Source: Verrucomicrobiota bacterium (GTDB lineage: Bacteria > Verrucomicrobiota > Verrucomicrobiia > Opitutales > Opitutaceae). Taken from it: a DNA stretch of 60,216 nucleotides. The translations under genes were made by a program, and so were the position numbers. Location: contig JAQGON010000121.1 in assembly GCA_028293565.1 (NCBI GenBank), positions 1-60,216 on the forward strand, in the 5' to 3' direction. Under the pieces are notes generated by a model. The model did not search any database. It had not been told where the DNA came from and saw nothing but the letters and a program-made list of their open reading frames with translations. Below are positions 53,380-60,216 of the stretch, piece by piece (within the stretch, counting starts at the first letter, position 1; every line of letters begins with the position of its first letter).

Positions 53380-54141
53380 TTACCGGCTGTTGGCCGGCGC
53401 GCCCACTGCGGCAAAACCGTCCGAAGTGGCGGCGGAGGGCGTCGATTTCCGGAATCCAGAATAAAAGATTTGCTGAGCAAGAGCGGGAAGTGTGAGCAGA
53501 AAAATTTTCAGGTCGAGCCGCCATGACTTGGTCTGGGCGTACTGGATATCGAGACGGATCATTTCGTCAAAGGTCGTTTCGTTCTTTCCTGAGACCTGCC
53601 AGAGTCCGGTCAGCCCCGGCAGCGTGCTGAACCGCTCGCGCTGCCACGGCTGATATTTTTCGTATTCGTACGGCAGGCATGGGCGCGGTCCGATCAGGCT
53701 CATTTCTCCGCGGAGAACGTTCACCAGCTGCGGCAACTCATCGAGACCGGCTGCGCGCAGCAACCGTCCGCCGGGAATCAGCCGCGAATCACCGAGATGG
53801 TCCATCTTCGACCAAGGATGACTCGAGTTGATCAGCTTCTCGCAGTAGGCACGGTGAACTCGCGTATCGGCGCCGACAAACATGGTGCGAAATTTATAGC
53901 ACCGGAAGCGGCGGCCCAAATATCCGACACGTTCCTGATAAAAGAAGACGGGCCCCGGGGAGACGATTCCCATCAGGATCGCCATCAGCAGGGTTGCCAA
54001 GGCGAGAAACGGCAAGGCGATCAACGACAAGGTGATGTCCACCACTCGTTTCCACCGAGGCATGGGTGCCGAAGGCACGACATTTATCGGACGTTGAACG
54101 ATGGAGGGACGGTAGTTGGCGGTAAAGCGGGCGGAGCGCAT
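53380..54141 (-). CDS. Second initiating sugar-phosphate transferase (PglC/WbaP C-terminal type)
   Basis: A 253-residue membrane enzyme: one N-terminal hydrophobic segment (VVDITLSLIALPFLALATLLMAILM), then FYQERVGYLGRRFRCYKFRTMF, LRAAGLDELPQLVNVLRGEMSLIGPRPCLPYE and LPGLTGLWQVSGKNETTF. The motifs are the bacterial sugar transferase signature. It would load a sugar-1-phosphate on undecaprenyl phosphate. It is the first gene of the minus-strand EPS block, upstream of wbpB. The ATG at 54141 is chosen; an earlier start at 54279 adds an arginine-rich, unlikely segment. Confidence 0.88.
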   Translation of the reverse strand: MRSARFTANYRPSIVQRPINVVPSAPMPRWKRVVDITLSLIALPFLALATLLMAILMGIVSPGPVFFYQERVGYLGRRFRCYKFRTMFVGADTRVHRAYCEKLINSSHPWSKMDHLGDSRLIPGGRLLRAAGLDELPQLVNVLRGEMSLIGPRPCLPYEYEKYQPWQRERFSTLPGLTGLWQVSGKNETTFDEMIRLDIQYAQTKSWRLDLKIFLLTLPALAQQIFYSGFRKSTPSAATSDGFAAVGAPANSR

Positions 54142-54829
54142 GGTCTGAAGGTGTTGGGTCACCACCGACAAGAGGTGATGAGAAGAGAGGATTAAAAAGG
54201 GAAAGGACGGCCTTAAAATTGTCTGCTTACGCCGAAACCGGGGGCAAAAAGTGAGATGAGCCGGTTTTAATGCGGACACTTGGCGTTATATAGAGTGTGC
54301 AGAGAATTTTATGAAAACTGGAACTAATTATTTTAAATCTACTTACGGTAGTTTATCGCCTCGGGCATTAGGGGTTTTGCGGAGGTTTTTCGGAAACCGT
54401 AATTTGTAGATAGTGATGTAGGCTGTTTGCGAAGTCGGGTCACATTCCGGACTAAGTATTATTCCCCGCGGGGGCCGAAAGGTTCCCGACGCGACTTTCT
54501 AATTGCAAGATTTTTAACCCGCGATTTACCGCCGTCACGGAACATTCATCCTGCGGCTAAAATGCCCGACGCGTCAGCGTTGCGACGGGTTGAACCCAAC
54601 GCACAGGGCGCGGTATCAGCTACAAGTAACTAATGGATAGGTGAATCCGACTGATCGCCCCGGCGTCTTTATGCCGGACGACAGATGCGCACCCAAGGAG
54701 TCCGCTCCGGTCGCGCCTGCCGAAACCGGCGCCCGTTTCGACCGGCAGGCTGCTCGCGGAAACTGGCGCAAATGCCTTGTGCGCAAGCCCGGGTAAATGA
54801 CCCTAATGCCAGAGAGCGATCCCGCTTGG
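54142..54829. other. Long intergenic region upstream of the EPS block
   Basis: About 690 bases. The part from 54290 to 54420 is AT-rich and probably holds the promoter of the minus-strand EPS block. I find no exact -24/-12 site, no clear -35/-10 pair, and no convincing gene. A segment at 54599-54610 resembles the start of a c-di-GMP-I riboswitch (ACGCACAGGGC) but lacks the rest of that motif. Confidence 0.45.
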
Positions 54830-55150
54830 CTAATAAAACCTCAGCGTCGCCTGTTGCACCATCTCCTCTGCGATCTTTTGCCGGACTCTTTTGCCGGCTT
54901 TCTTTGCAGAAAGTGACTCAGCTCCAGGCTGGACCCGCCAAAGTACAGTTACTTGCGGCTCGATGCCCTTATGAAAACCGAGGTCGTCTTCGTAGCCCTC
55001 GGCCGAATTTTTCAACGCAAATCCCAACGCGATCAAACCGGCAATCGCCAGTAACGCCGCTACGATGAGCATGGAGACAGTGTTGAGGGATTTTTCCGCC
55101 AATGTCAGACCAAAAATCATAAAAATCGCGCATTTTCGCTTCCACGCCAT
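54830..55150 (-). CDS. Small membrane protein, hypothetical
   Basis: A 106-residue protein with two hydrophobic segments near the N-terminus (CAIFMIFGLTL and MLIVAALLAIAGLIALGF), then a charged tail (GYEDDLGFHKGIEPQ, then AKKAGKRVRQKIAEEM). I recognise no family. If the ATG at 55072 is used it is an 80-residue single-pass protein. It lies between the EPS block and the 55.5 kb VPDSG-CTERM gene. Coding status is uncertain: there is no homology evidence by eye, and codon use is moderately consistent with a gene. Confidence 0.4.
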   Translation of the reverse strand: MAWKRKCAIFMIFGLTLAEKSLNTVSMLIVAALLAIAGLIALGFALKNSAEGYEDDLGFHKGIEPQVTVLWRVQPGAESLSAKKAGKRVRQKIAEEMVQQATLRFY

Positions 55151-55473
55151 CAATTTGCGTAAGAATCCGACCCTTCGATGCCAGCTTGAGCCTCGGCGAT
55201 TCCTGTAAGATTTAAAACGAGCTGCGTTTTGGTTTGCCCCCCAAACTGTTCTGATTGTTACTCAGCTTCTTAGAAGGGAAGCCGGCGACTGGCAGGGAAT
55301 AAACTCCCCGCCAGTGTCGGTAAAGCTTACGGATCGCCGATAATTGCGCCGAATTCCAGCATAACGTAAATACCTTATAATTAATGGCTAAACTATCGGA
55401 TAAGACGGTTTTTCGACATTGGCATGCACATTGCTAACTTCCCGTGCCCCATAACTTGTTAGGTCTGACTTTT
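55151..55473. other. Intergenic region upstream of VPDSG-CTERM gene
   Basis: About 320 bases holding the sigma-54 promoter at 55420-55436 and AT-rich upstream DNA (55350-55420) suitable for activator and IHF binding. No gene is seen. Confidence 0.5.
55420..55436 (+). promoter_or_regulatory. Sigma-54 (-24/-12) promoter of VPDSG-CTERM gene
   Basis: TTGGCATGCACATTGCT has TTGGCA at -24 and a perfect TTGCT at -12, with the GG and GC elements 12 bases apart. The -12 GC is 39 bases before the ATG at 55474. It lies about 52 kb from prsR, in the same regulon by motif. Confidence 0.85.
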
Positions 55474-56394
55474 ATGTATCTCAATTCCACACTTATTGCT
55501 CTCAAGCGCTCATGTCTCTCCGTGGGCGCGCTCGCAGGTCTTGTTGCGGTTCTTCCGTCGACCGGGCTTTCCTCCGAGTACGATCTTTCCCCGAGCGGCA
55601 CGCAGACGATGACGATGGCAGGAGCTTACGGCGGCACGGCGATTGTTTCCGATTATTGGTCGCAGCCCGCAGGAACCGGGGTGTTCAAGCCGTTCCTCAC
55701 GCTCGATGCGAACGGCCAGACGTCGACGGGATCGAACTATATTGAACAGGCCTACAATGCGGATGGTTTCAAGGACCTGTATCTCGACGGACTTCGGCCC
55801 AACTGGAACACGACGCTTCGTTACGGCGACCTCGCCACGATCACGATCAACCAGATCAATTATTTCGCGTTCATTCTCGATGCGAACGAACCGGGCGGCG
55901 CGAAGAGCACGCTTTCGATCGACAACATCCGGATCTATACTTCCTCGACCGACAACACGGCCAATGTGGCGAACGACCTGACCAAGCTCGACAATCTCGG
56001 CACGCTCCGGTGGGCGATGAACGACCCGACCAAGAATCCGAACGGCACGTTCAACATGACGAACTGGATCAAGCTCGATGCCGGCCAGGAGAACATCAAC
56101 ATGGGCTCGAACGGCGGCAGCGGCATGGCCGACATGATCATCTATATTCCGCAGACGGCCTTTGGCCACACCGCGGCCTCGGATTTCGTGTGGTTTTATA
56201 ACCTCAACGGTGTTCACTATAGCGTCGACAAGAACCTCGGGGCCACCGCCGGATTCGAGGAATGGAGCGCGGTGAAGAGCAACAACCCGAATCCGGTCCC
56301 GGATAACGCGGGCACCTGCTTCCTCCTCGCCTCGGCCCTTTCCGCCCTCGGCGTTTGCGCCCGCCGGCTGAAGGCCTCCCGTCGTTCGCTCTGA
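55474..56394 (+). CDS. VPDSG-CTERM sorting-signal protein, hypothetical ectodomain
   Basis: A 306-residue secreted protein. A signal peptide covers about residues 1-34, ending near GLSSE. The ectodomain is beta-rich (YDLSPSGTQTM, YGDLATITINQINYFAFILDANEPGG). The tail is VPDNAGTCFLLASALSALGV with CARRLKASRRSL after it, an exosortase signal with VPDN in place of VPDS and a longer basic tail than the others. The DANEPGG stretch and several FxxDANE-like patterns suggest a calcium-binding or carbohydrate-binding jelly-roll fold, unproven. It has its own sigma-54 promoter. The ATG is chosen over a GTG 30 bases earlier. Confidence 0.88.
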   Translation: MYLNSTLIALKRSCLSVGALAGLVAVLPSTGLSSEYDLSPSGTQTMTMAGAYGGTAIVSDYWSQPAGTGVFKPFLTLDANGQTSTGSNYIEQAYNADGFKDLYLDGLRPNWNTTLRYGDLATITINQINYFAFILDANEPGGAKSTLSIDNIRIYTSSTDNTANVANDLTKLDNLGTLRWAMNDPTKNPNGTFNMTNWIKLDAGQENINMGSNGGSGMADMIIYIPQTAFGHTAASDFVWFYNLNGVHYSVDKNLGATAGFEEWSAVKSNNPNPVPDNAGTCFLLASALSALGVCARRLKASRRSL

Positions 56395-56404
56395 GCGAAC
56401 CGGT

Positions 56405-56427
56405 GGATCACCGGTCCGCGGTGATCC
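56405..56427. terminator. Hairpin between convergent VPDSG-CTERM and pyrophosphatase genes
   Basis: GGATCACCG and CGGTGATCC form a perfect 9-bp stem with a 5-base loop. It starts 11 bases past the stop of the VPDSG-CTERM gene and lies just before the stop of the convergent gene. There is no U-run, so it may terminate weakly in both directions. Confidence 0.4.
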
Positions 56428-56430
56428 TGC

Positions 56431-56955
56431 TCACGCCTTCCGCAGGGCGGACTTCAGGGTCTTCAAGGCTCTTTTGGGCCCGTGCGTCCCGAGACATCTG
56501 AAGACCTTTCCCTCGAGGTCGTTGTAGTTGACGAAAAATTTCTCGAGCTGGTCGAGCATCTGTGCCGGAAGATCGTCTGGACGCTCGATGTCCGAAAACT
56601 CGCACGCCGCTTCGCTGCTGATGGCGATGTAGCGGTCATTCCCGACCGGCTTTTTCCCCCGCTCCTTCTGCGTGGCCTCGATCATCCCGATCAGCCGGCA
56701 GTCGACGACGCAGCCCGGCACGGTCGATTCGGCCATCAGCACCAAGGCGTCGAGCGGATCGCCATCTTCGCCACGCGTCAGGGGCACGAAGCCGAAATCG
56801 TAGGGGAAAACCATCCCCTCCGGCAGCGTCTTTGCCAGGCGAAAGGCGCCGAGCCGGGGATCGTAATCCAATTTGTTGCGCGAGCCCTTCGGCGTTTCGA
56901 TGACCACCCGCAATCGGCCTTTTCCAGGAAGAGGGGGAATGTGCGTGAGGTTCAC
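56431..56955 (-). CDS. ppa: Inorganic pyrophosphatase, family I
   Basis: A 174-residue soluble hydrolase of pyrophosphate, which drives nucleotide-sugar and polymer synthesis. It has KGSRNKLDYDP, the EGMVFPYDFGFVP region, and the family signature DGDPLDALV with three metal-binding Asp. YIAISS and a C-terminal FFVNYNDLEGKVF follow. The length is right for the bacterial family. The start is a GTG at 56955; no ATG in frame gives a sensible N-terminus. It follows the glycosidase-like gene by 38 bases on the same strand. Confidence 0.88.
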   Translation of the reverse strand: MNLTHIPPLPGKGRLRVVIETPKGSRNKLDYDPRLGAFRLAKTLPEGMVFPYDFGFVPLTRGEDGDPLDALVLMAESTVPGCVVDCRLIGMIEATQKERGKKPVGNDRYIAISSEAACEFSDIERPDDLPAQMLDQLEKFFVNYNDLEGKVFRCLGTHGPKRALKTLKSALRKA

Positions 56956-56993
56956 TCCCGGTAGGACACTTGGCCCGCCTCCCGGTTCGGCGG

Positions 56994-59654
56994 TCAAAAC
57001 CGCAGCGTCACTTCGGCGTGGCCGGTGAACGCCGCCACGCGGACGCTCTCCCGCTCCGGAACATAGTCGCCGCCTTCGACCGAGACCGGCTTGCGGCCGG
57101 CGGGATCGGGCAGGCGGATCTCCACGCTCGTGGGATGTCGCGGGCCGCTGCACTCGATGGTCGCGCGAATCACGCCGTTTTCAGAGGCGGCCCGAAACGA
57201 GAGACGGCCAAAATAACTCGCTGCATCCTTCACCGAGATTTCGCGTCCCGGCTCGAGATACGCCCGCGGGATCCCGGCAAAGAGCCTCAGCAGGGAGCCT
57301 TCCTCGAGGTAAAGCATCCAGCGCGTCTCCATCAGGAACCACGCCTCCTCGTGCGTCTTGTGCGCGCTGACCGGGAAAAGATGCTCCGTGAACGTATAGG
57401 TTTCACGGTCCGCCATCGCGCTCACCGCGTTGTACCATGCCGCAATGAACGGCTTCGCTTCGGCGCGGCGCAGGTGGACCCAGGGGTGGCGGCTGTAATA
57501 CGGCTGGCTGAACGCCACGTTCTGCCGGGTCATCAGTTCGCTGTGCGTCTGCAGCAGTTCCTTCGCCATCGGTTCCGCCGGGCTCACCACCTCCTGGAAA
57601 ACCAGATACAGGGGGCCGAGCAATGAATCGCGCGACGTCATCGAGCCGTGCGTGAACCACCGCCCGCCGTCGCCGTGCAGCATCACCGGACCCCGATAGT
57701 GGGTCCAGGGAGCGCTAGCTCTCGACCACGTTCCGTCGCCGAGCGGCACCACGGGCGTGCGTTCCATCGAGGCGGCGAGCGACGCGCGAATGGCTTTTTT
57801 CAACGCGTCCGCCTCCGTCCGCCACGCCGCCGACTCGGCCGGCGCAAGCGCCGCGTACATCTCGGCTGCGCGCGCGAGACCGAGATAGGCGTAGCCGTTC
57901 AACATGAACGAGCGGTAGGGATCCTCCGGATCCGCCGTTTTTCCGTCGAGCATCCCGTAACCGTCGTTGACAAGTTCGGGCTGGAGATTCCGGCGCCGCC
58001 AGGCCGAAAGGTAGGCGCAGGCACGGGCAACGCTGGGGCGGACCCGCTGCAGCCACGCGTCGTCGCGCGTGTAGCGGTAGTGTTCGCCCATCGTCCAGAG
58101 CACCGCGCCGGTTTCGAGCATGTAGCCGTTGAAATTCTGCATGAATCCGTCGTCGTGCTGCTTCGCGAGAAAGTAGTCCAAGGCGCGCTCCGCCGTGCGG
58201 TGCCAGCCCATCGAGTCCATGAACTGGATGATGGGCGAACTCTCCGATCCGATCGCCGTGTACATCCCGATCGCGGGAAGCAGCGGACCGTCGGGCTCCC
58301 GGCCATAGTGCACAAGATCGAGGTGCAGCAGGCCCGCGCGCACCATCGCGTCGATCCGCGGCTCCGGCAGATGCCACTGCGCCGCGGCGTCCAGCTTCGC
58401 ATGCCAGTACGCGCGAGCTTCATCGAGGCGTGCGTCGAAGGACTGGCGCGACAGCGCCAGCGCGCGCTCCCGGGGCAAGGGCCGATGCGGAAGATAAAAC
58501 TCGAGCACCGCGGATTCGCCCGGGGCGAGCAGCGGCGACACCTCGCCGGCGGGCAGCGGCCTTCCGTTCAGCTTCGCGCACATGAAAACCCGGCCGGAGG
58601 CGAAAAGCCCCATTCCCGCCGTCTCGTCGAATGACCATTCCTGCGCCTTGTAGCTGCCGGGCACGCTCGGCGTGGCGGCGCGGAAGAAGGCAAACTGCGG
58701 CGCCCGGCCCCGGTTGATCGCCACCGCGCGGGCATAGAGAACCGTCTCCTCCTCGGGAAAACCCTCCGATCGCTGGAGTTTTTCGACCACGGCGTTCTGG
58801 GCCGGCGTGAACATGTGCCCATGGCTGTGAAGATCGGCCAGGAGGTAGTCGGTGCCCCGCACGCTGGCGGCGACGAGCGGCTGGCGCTCGAGCGTGGCAA
58901 ACATCGTCAGGTCGTACTCGATGGTTTCGTCGACCAGCTTGGCGCGGAGGATCGGGAGCACGCCGTCTTCCAGGCTGCGATGAAGATCGTCCCGCACGCT
59001 CCAGCCCCGCCCGAGCTCAAAGTCGTAGGCGACCTGCTGGTCGGCGGTTTCAGGAAGCTTCAACTCGCGGCCCGACAGCCGCGGCTGGATCCATTCCAGA
59101 TGCTCGTCGACCCGGAAGAGCCGGTCGTCGCGTCCGAGGCCAAGCCAGGTCTGGACCTTGTTCTCGCGCGTCTGCGCCGCGGCGTGCGCGAAACTTTCCT
59201 CCGGCTGGGCTTCGATCCGCTGCAGCTTGGTCAGCCCTCCGCGCGTCTGAATCTCGCGGACGATCGCGGCGAGGGGACGCGAATCTTCGGCCGCGGTGAT
59301 CACGACGCCGTCATCCGGAAGATAAATCGGATACGCGGCGCTCACGTCGCCGAGCCGGAAGGTGAAGGTGCGGCGGTCGTTGATGACGGTCACCAGCGTC
59401 GCACCCCCGTTCTCCGCGGCCGGTTCGATTTCCAGCGTGATGCCCTGTGGCTCGCCGCCTGAAAAACGGAAACCCGCCGGACCGGAGTTCTCGCCGCCGG
59501 CCGCGACGAGCGAACGCAGGGCGCCGCGCACCACGGCAATTTCGCCTTTCGCCGGAGCGGCCCTCCAGCGGATGGAAACTTTCCGGGGCGCCGCGATCAC
59601 GGCACACGCGGCAACGAGGCTGGCCACGGTCGCCAGAATTATCCGGGAGATCAT
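56994..59654 (-). CDS. Secreted six-hairpin (alpha/alpha) glycosidase-like protein
   Basis: An 886-residue protein with a signal peptide (residues 1-22, ending in AVIAAP). The N-terminal 400 residues are beta-rich; residues about 400-780 are helical with the repeated pairs of six-hairpin glycosidases (YFLAKQHDDGFMQNFNGYMLETGAVLWTMGEHYRYT, LNGYAYLGLARAAEMYAAL, HYRGPVMLHGDGG). Candidate catalytic acids lie in HDDG and METR, but I cannot assign a GH family. It is a periplasmic or extracellular carbohydrate-active enzyme, possibly for plant or algal polysaccharide. It is probably unrelated to the EPS locus. It runs just before the pyrophosphatase gene. Confidence 0.72.
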   Translation of the reverse strand: MISRIILATVASLVAACAVIAAPRKVSIRWRAAPAKGEIAVVRGALRSLVAAGGENSGPAGFRFSGGEPQGITLEIEPAAENGGATLVTVINDRRTFTFRLGDVSAAYPIYLPDDGVVITAAEDSRPLAAIVREIQTRGGLTKLQRIEAQPEESFAHAAAQTRENKVQTWLGLGRDDRLFRVDEHLEWIQPRLSGRELKLPETADQQVAYDFELGRGWSVRDDLHRSLEDGVLPILRAKLVDETIEYDLTMFATLERQPLVAASVRGTDYLLADLHSHGHMFTPAQNAVVEKLQRSEGFPEEETVLYARAVAINRGRAPQFAFFRAATPSVPGSYKAQEWSFDETAGMGLFASGRVFMCAKLNGRPLPAGEVSPLLAPGESAVLEFYLPHRPLPRERALALSRQSFDARLDEARAYWHAKLDAAAQWHLPEPRIDAMVRAGLLHLDLVHYGREPDGPLLPAIGMYTAIGSESSPIIQFMDSMGWHRTAERALDYFLAKQHDDGFMQNFNGYMLETGAVLWTMGEHYRYTRDDAWLQRVRPSVARACAYLSAWRRRNLQPELVNDGYGMLDGKTADPEDPYRSFMLNGYAYLGLARAAEMYAALAPAESAAWRTEADALKKAIRASLAASMERTPVVPLGDGTWSRASAPWTHYRGPVMLHGDGGRWFTHGSMTSRDSLLGPLYLVFQEVVSPAEPMAKELLQTHSELMTRQNVAFSQPYYSRHPWVHLRRAEAKPFIAAWYNAVSAMADRETYTFTEHLFPVSAHKTHEEAWFLMETRWMLYLEEGSLLRLFAGIPRAYLEPGREISVKDAASYFGRLSFRAASENGVIRATIECSGPRHPTSVEIRLPDPAGRKPVSVEGGDYVPERESVRVAAFTGHAEVTLRF

Positions 59655-59717
59655 CGAAACGGATTAACCGCCCGCCCGGGGACCGCGGTCAAGCACCAGT
59701 GGCGGCTCCGGCCGGCG

Positions 59718-60216
59718 CTACTTTGCAGCGAGCACACCCGGATGCTTGAGGCTGCACTCAATGCCGGCCGGAAACAGCCCCGCCTCCAGCAGCGCGTCAT
59801 TGATCGCCACCGCGGCCTCGGCGCCCTCCGATGTCGCGTGGATCGCGAGGTGCAATCCGGCGCGGACGTTCCCCGCGACGTAGACTCCCGGCACTCCCGC
59901 CGCGGCATGGCGGTCGCACACGACCGAGCCCTCCTTGTCGAGCTTGCAGCCGAGGCGCGCGGGCAGGGGAGACTTCTGCCGGCATTCGCCGCAGAAAAAA
60001 AGAGCAGTGCATTCGTGAGCCGATCCGTCCGCGAAACGGACGCGCTCGAGCTGCTCGCGGCCCTCGACGGCGACGACGGGAGTTTCAATCACCCTGACCC
60101 CATGGAACTCCAGTTTTTCGCGCGCGGGGGATTTCCAGTCGGGAGGGCCATCGGTGCACACGACGATCTCGTTGCTCCAGGTGCGCAGGGTCGTCGCCAG
60201 GTCGGGCGTCTTGCCG
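59718..60216 (-). CDS. FAD-dependent oxidoreductase, thioredoxin reductase-like (partial, cut by window end)
   Basis: The C-terminal part of a flavoprotein that runs off the right edge. The readable stretch begins TPDLATTLRTWSNEIVVCTDGPPDW, then AVEGREQLERVRFADG, LFFCGECRQKSPL, and GVYVAGNVRAGLHLAIHATSEGAEAAVAIN, the FAD-binding C-terminal motif. No start codon is in the window. The CxxC redox site of true thioredoxin reductases would lie upstream of what is visible. It is likely an NAD(P)/FAD-dependent oxidoreductase with an unknown substrate. Confidence 0.75.
   Translation of the reverse strand, partial: GKTPDLATTLRTWSNEIVVCTDGPPDWKSPAREKLEFHGVRVIETPVVAVEGREQLERVRFADGSAHECTALFFCGECRQKSPLPARLGCKLDKEGSVVCDRHAAAGVPGVYVAGNVRAGLHLAIHATSEGAEAAVAINDALLEAGLFPAGIECSLKHPGVLAAK

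Noticed and set aside
54599-54610. ACGCACAGGGC resembling the 5' end of a c-di-GMP-I (GEMM) riboswitch
   Set aside because: The downstream GACGCAAAGCC helix and tetraloop receptor are absent on either strand, and the similarity is limited to 11 bases.
1-60216. CRISPR arrays, tRNA or rRNA genes, transposases and phage genes
   Set aside because: I looked for direct-repeat arrays, cloverleaf patterns and typical transposase motifs and saw none.

Overview
The window looks like a chromosomal segment of a Verrucomicrobiota bacterium, though I cannot place it below phylum. The evidence is six secreted proteins with VPDSG-type C-terminal sorting signals, a matching exosortase, and a 17.1-18.5 kb protein built from the NDNWG-type repeats common in that phylum. 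It is about 60 kb of GC-rich, densely coded DNA. Almost all of it is one exopolysaccharide (EPS) and protein-sorting locus, mostly on the minus strand. I saw no rRNA, tRNA, CRISPR array, transposase or prophage gene.

Left part (about 1-18.5 kb) is the sorting and regulation module. Two tandem paralogous VPDSG-CTERM proteins (141-1982, plus strand) face prsR and prsK, a sigma-54 response regulator and histidine kinase. Then come a VPDSG-CTERM protein, the giant TPR lipoprotein PrsT, the exosortase, an outer-membrane beta-barrel, a YdcF-like protein, a WbpA-type UDP-sugar dehydrogenase, two more VPDSG-CTERM proteins and an Ig-like/repeat protein. Strong -24/-12 (sigma-54) promoter motifs lie in front of four of the six VPDSG-CTERM genes. 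This fits direct control by PrsR.

Middle and right part (about 19-54 kb) is the EPS factory. It holds an oligosaccharide flippase, a Wzy-like polymerase, a Wzc-like co-polymerase with a degenerate P-loop, and two initiating phosphoglycosyltransferases. It also holds several GT2 enzymes, a PssD/PssE glycosyltransferase pair, three NodB-like deacetylases, and a pyruvyltransferase paired with an iron-sulfur protein. WbpB, WbpE and WbpD homologues (50.5-53.3 kb), with the WbpA homologue at 13.5 kb, would make UDP-2,3-diacetamido-2,3-dideoxy-glucuronic acid. The most unusual trait is a crowd of acyl/aminoacyl-transferase-like genes. There are four copies of one CelD/BcsL-type GNAT family, one of them fused to a GT2 glycosyltransferase. 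There are also two FemAB-like proteins, a hexapeptide O-acetyltransferase, a membrane acyltransferase 3, and an asparagine-synthetase-like protein without the N-terminal catalytic cysteine. Together they suggest a heavily acylated or amidated surface glycan made alongside exosortase-processed proteins.

The right edge (54.8-60.2 kb) has a small membrane protein, a sixth VPDSG-CTERM protein with its own sigma-54 promoter, an inorganic pyrophosphatase, a secreted six-hairpin-glycosidase-like protein, and a flavoprotein oxidoreductase cut by the window end. No outer-membrane polysaccharide export (Wza-type) gene is present. Most start codons lack a clear Shine-Dalgarno sequence, so many starts were chosen from family length, signal peptides and overlaps and may be off by a few codons.
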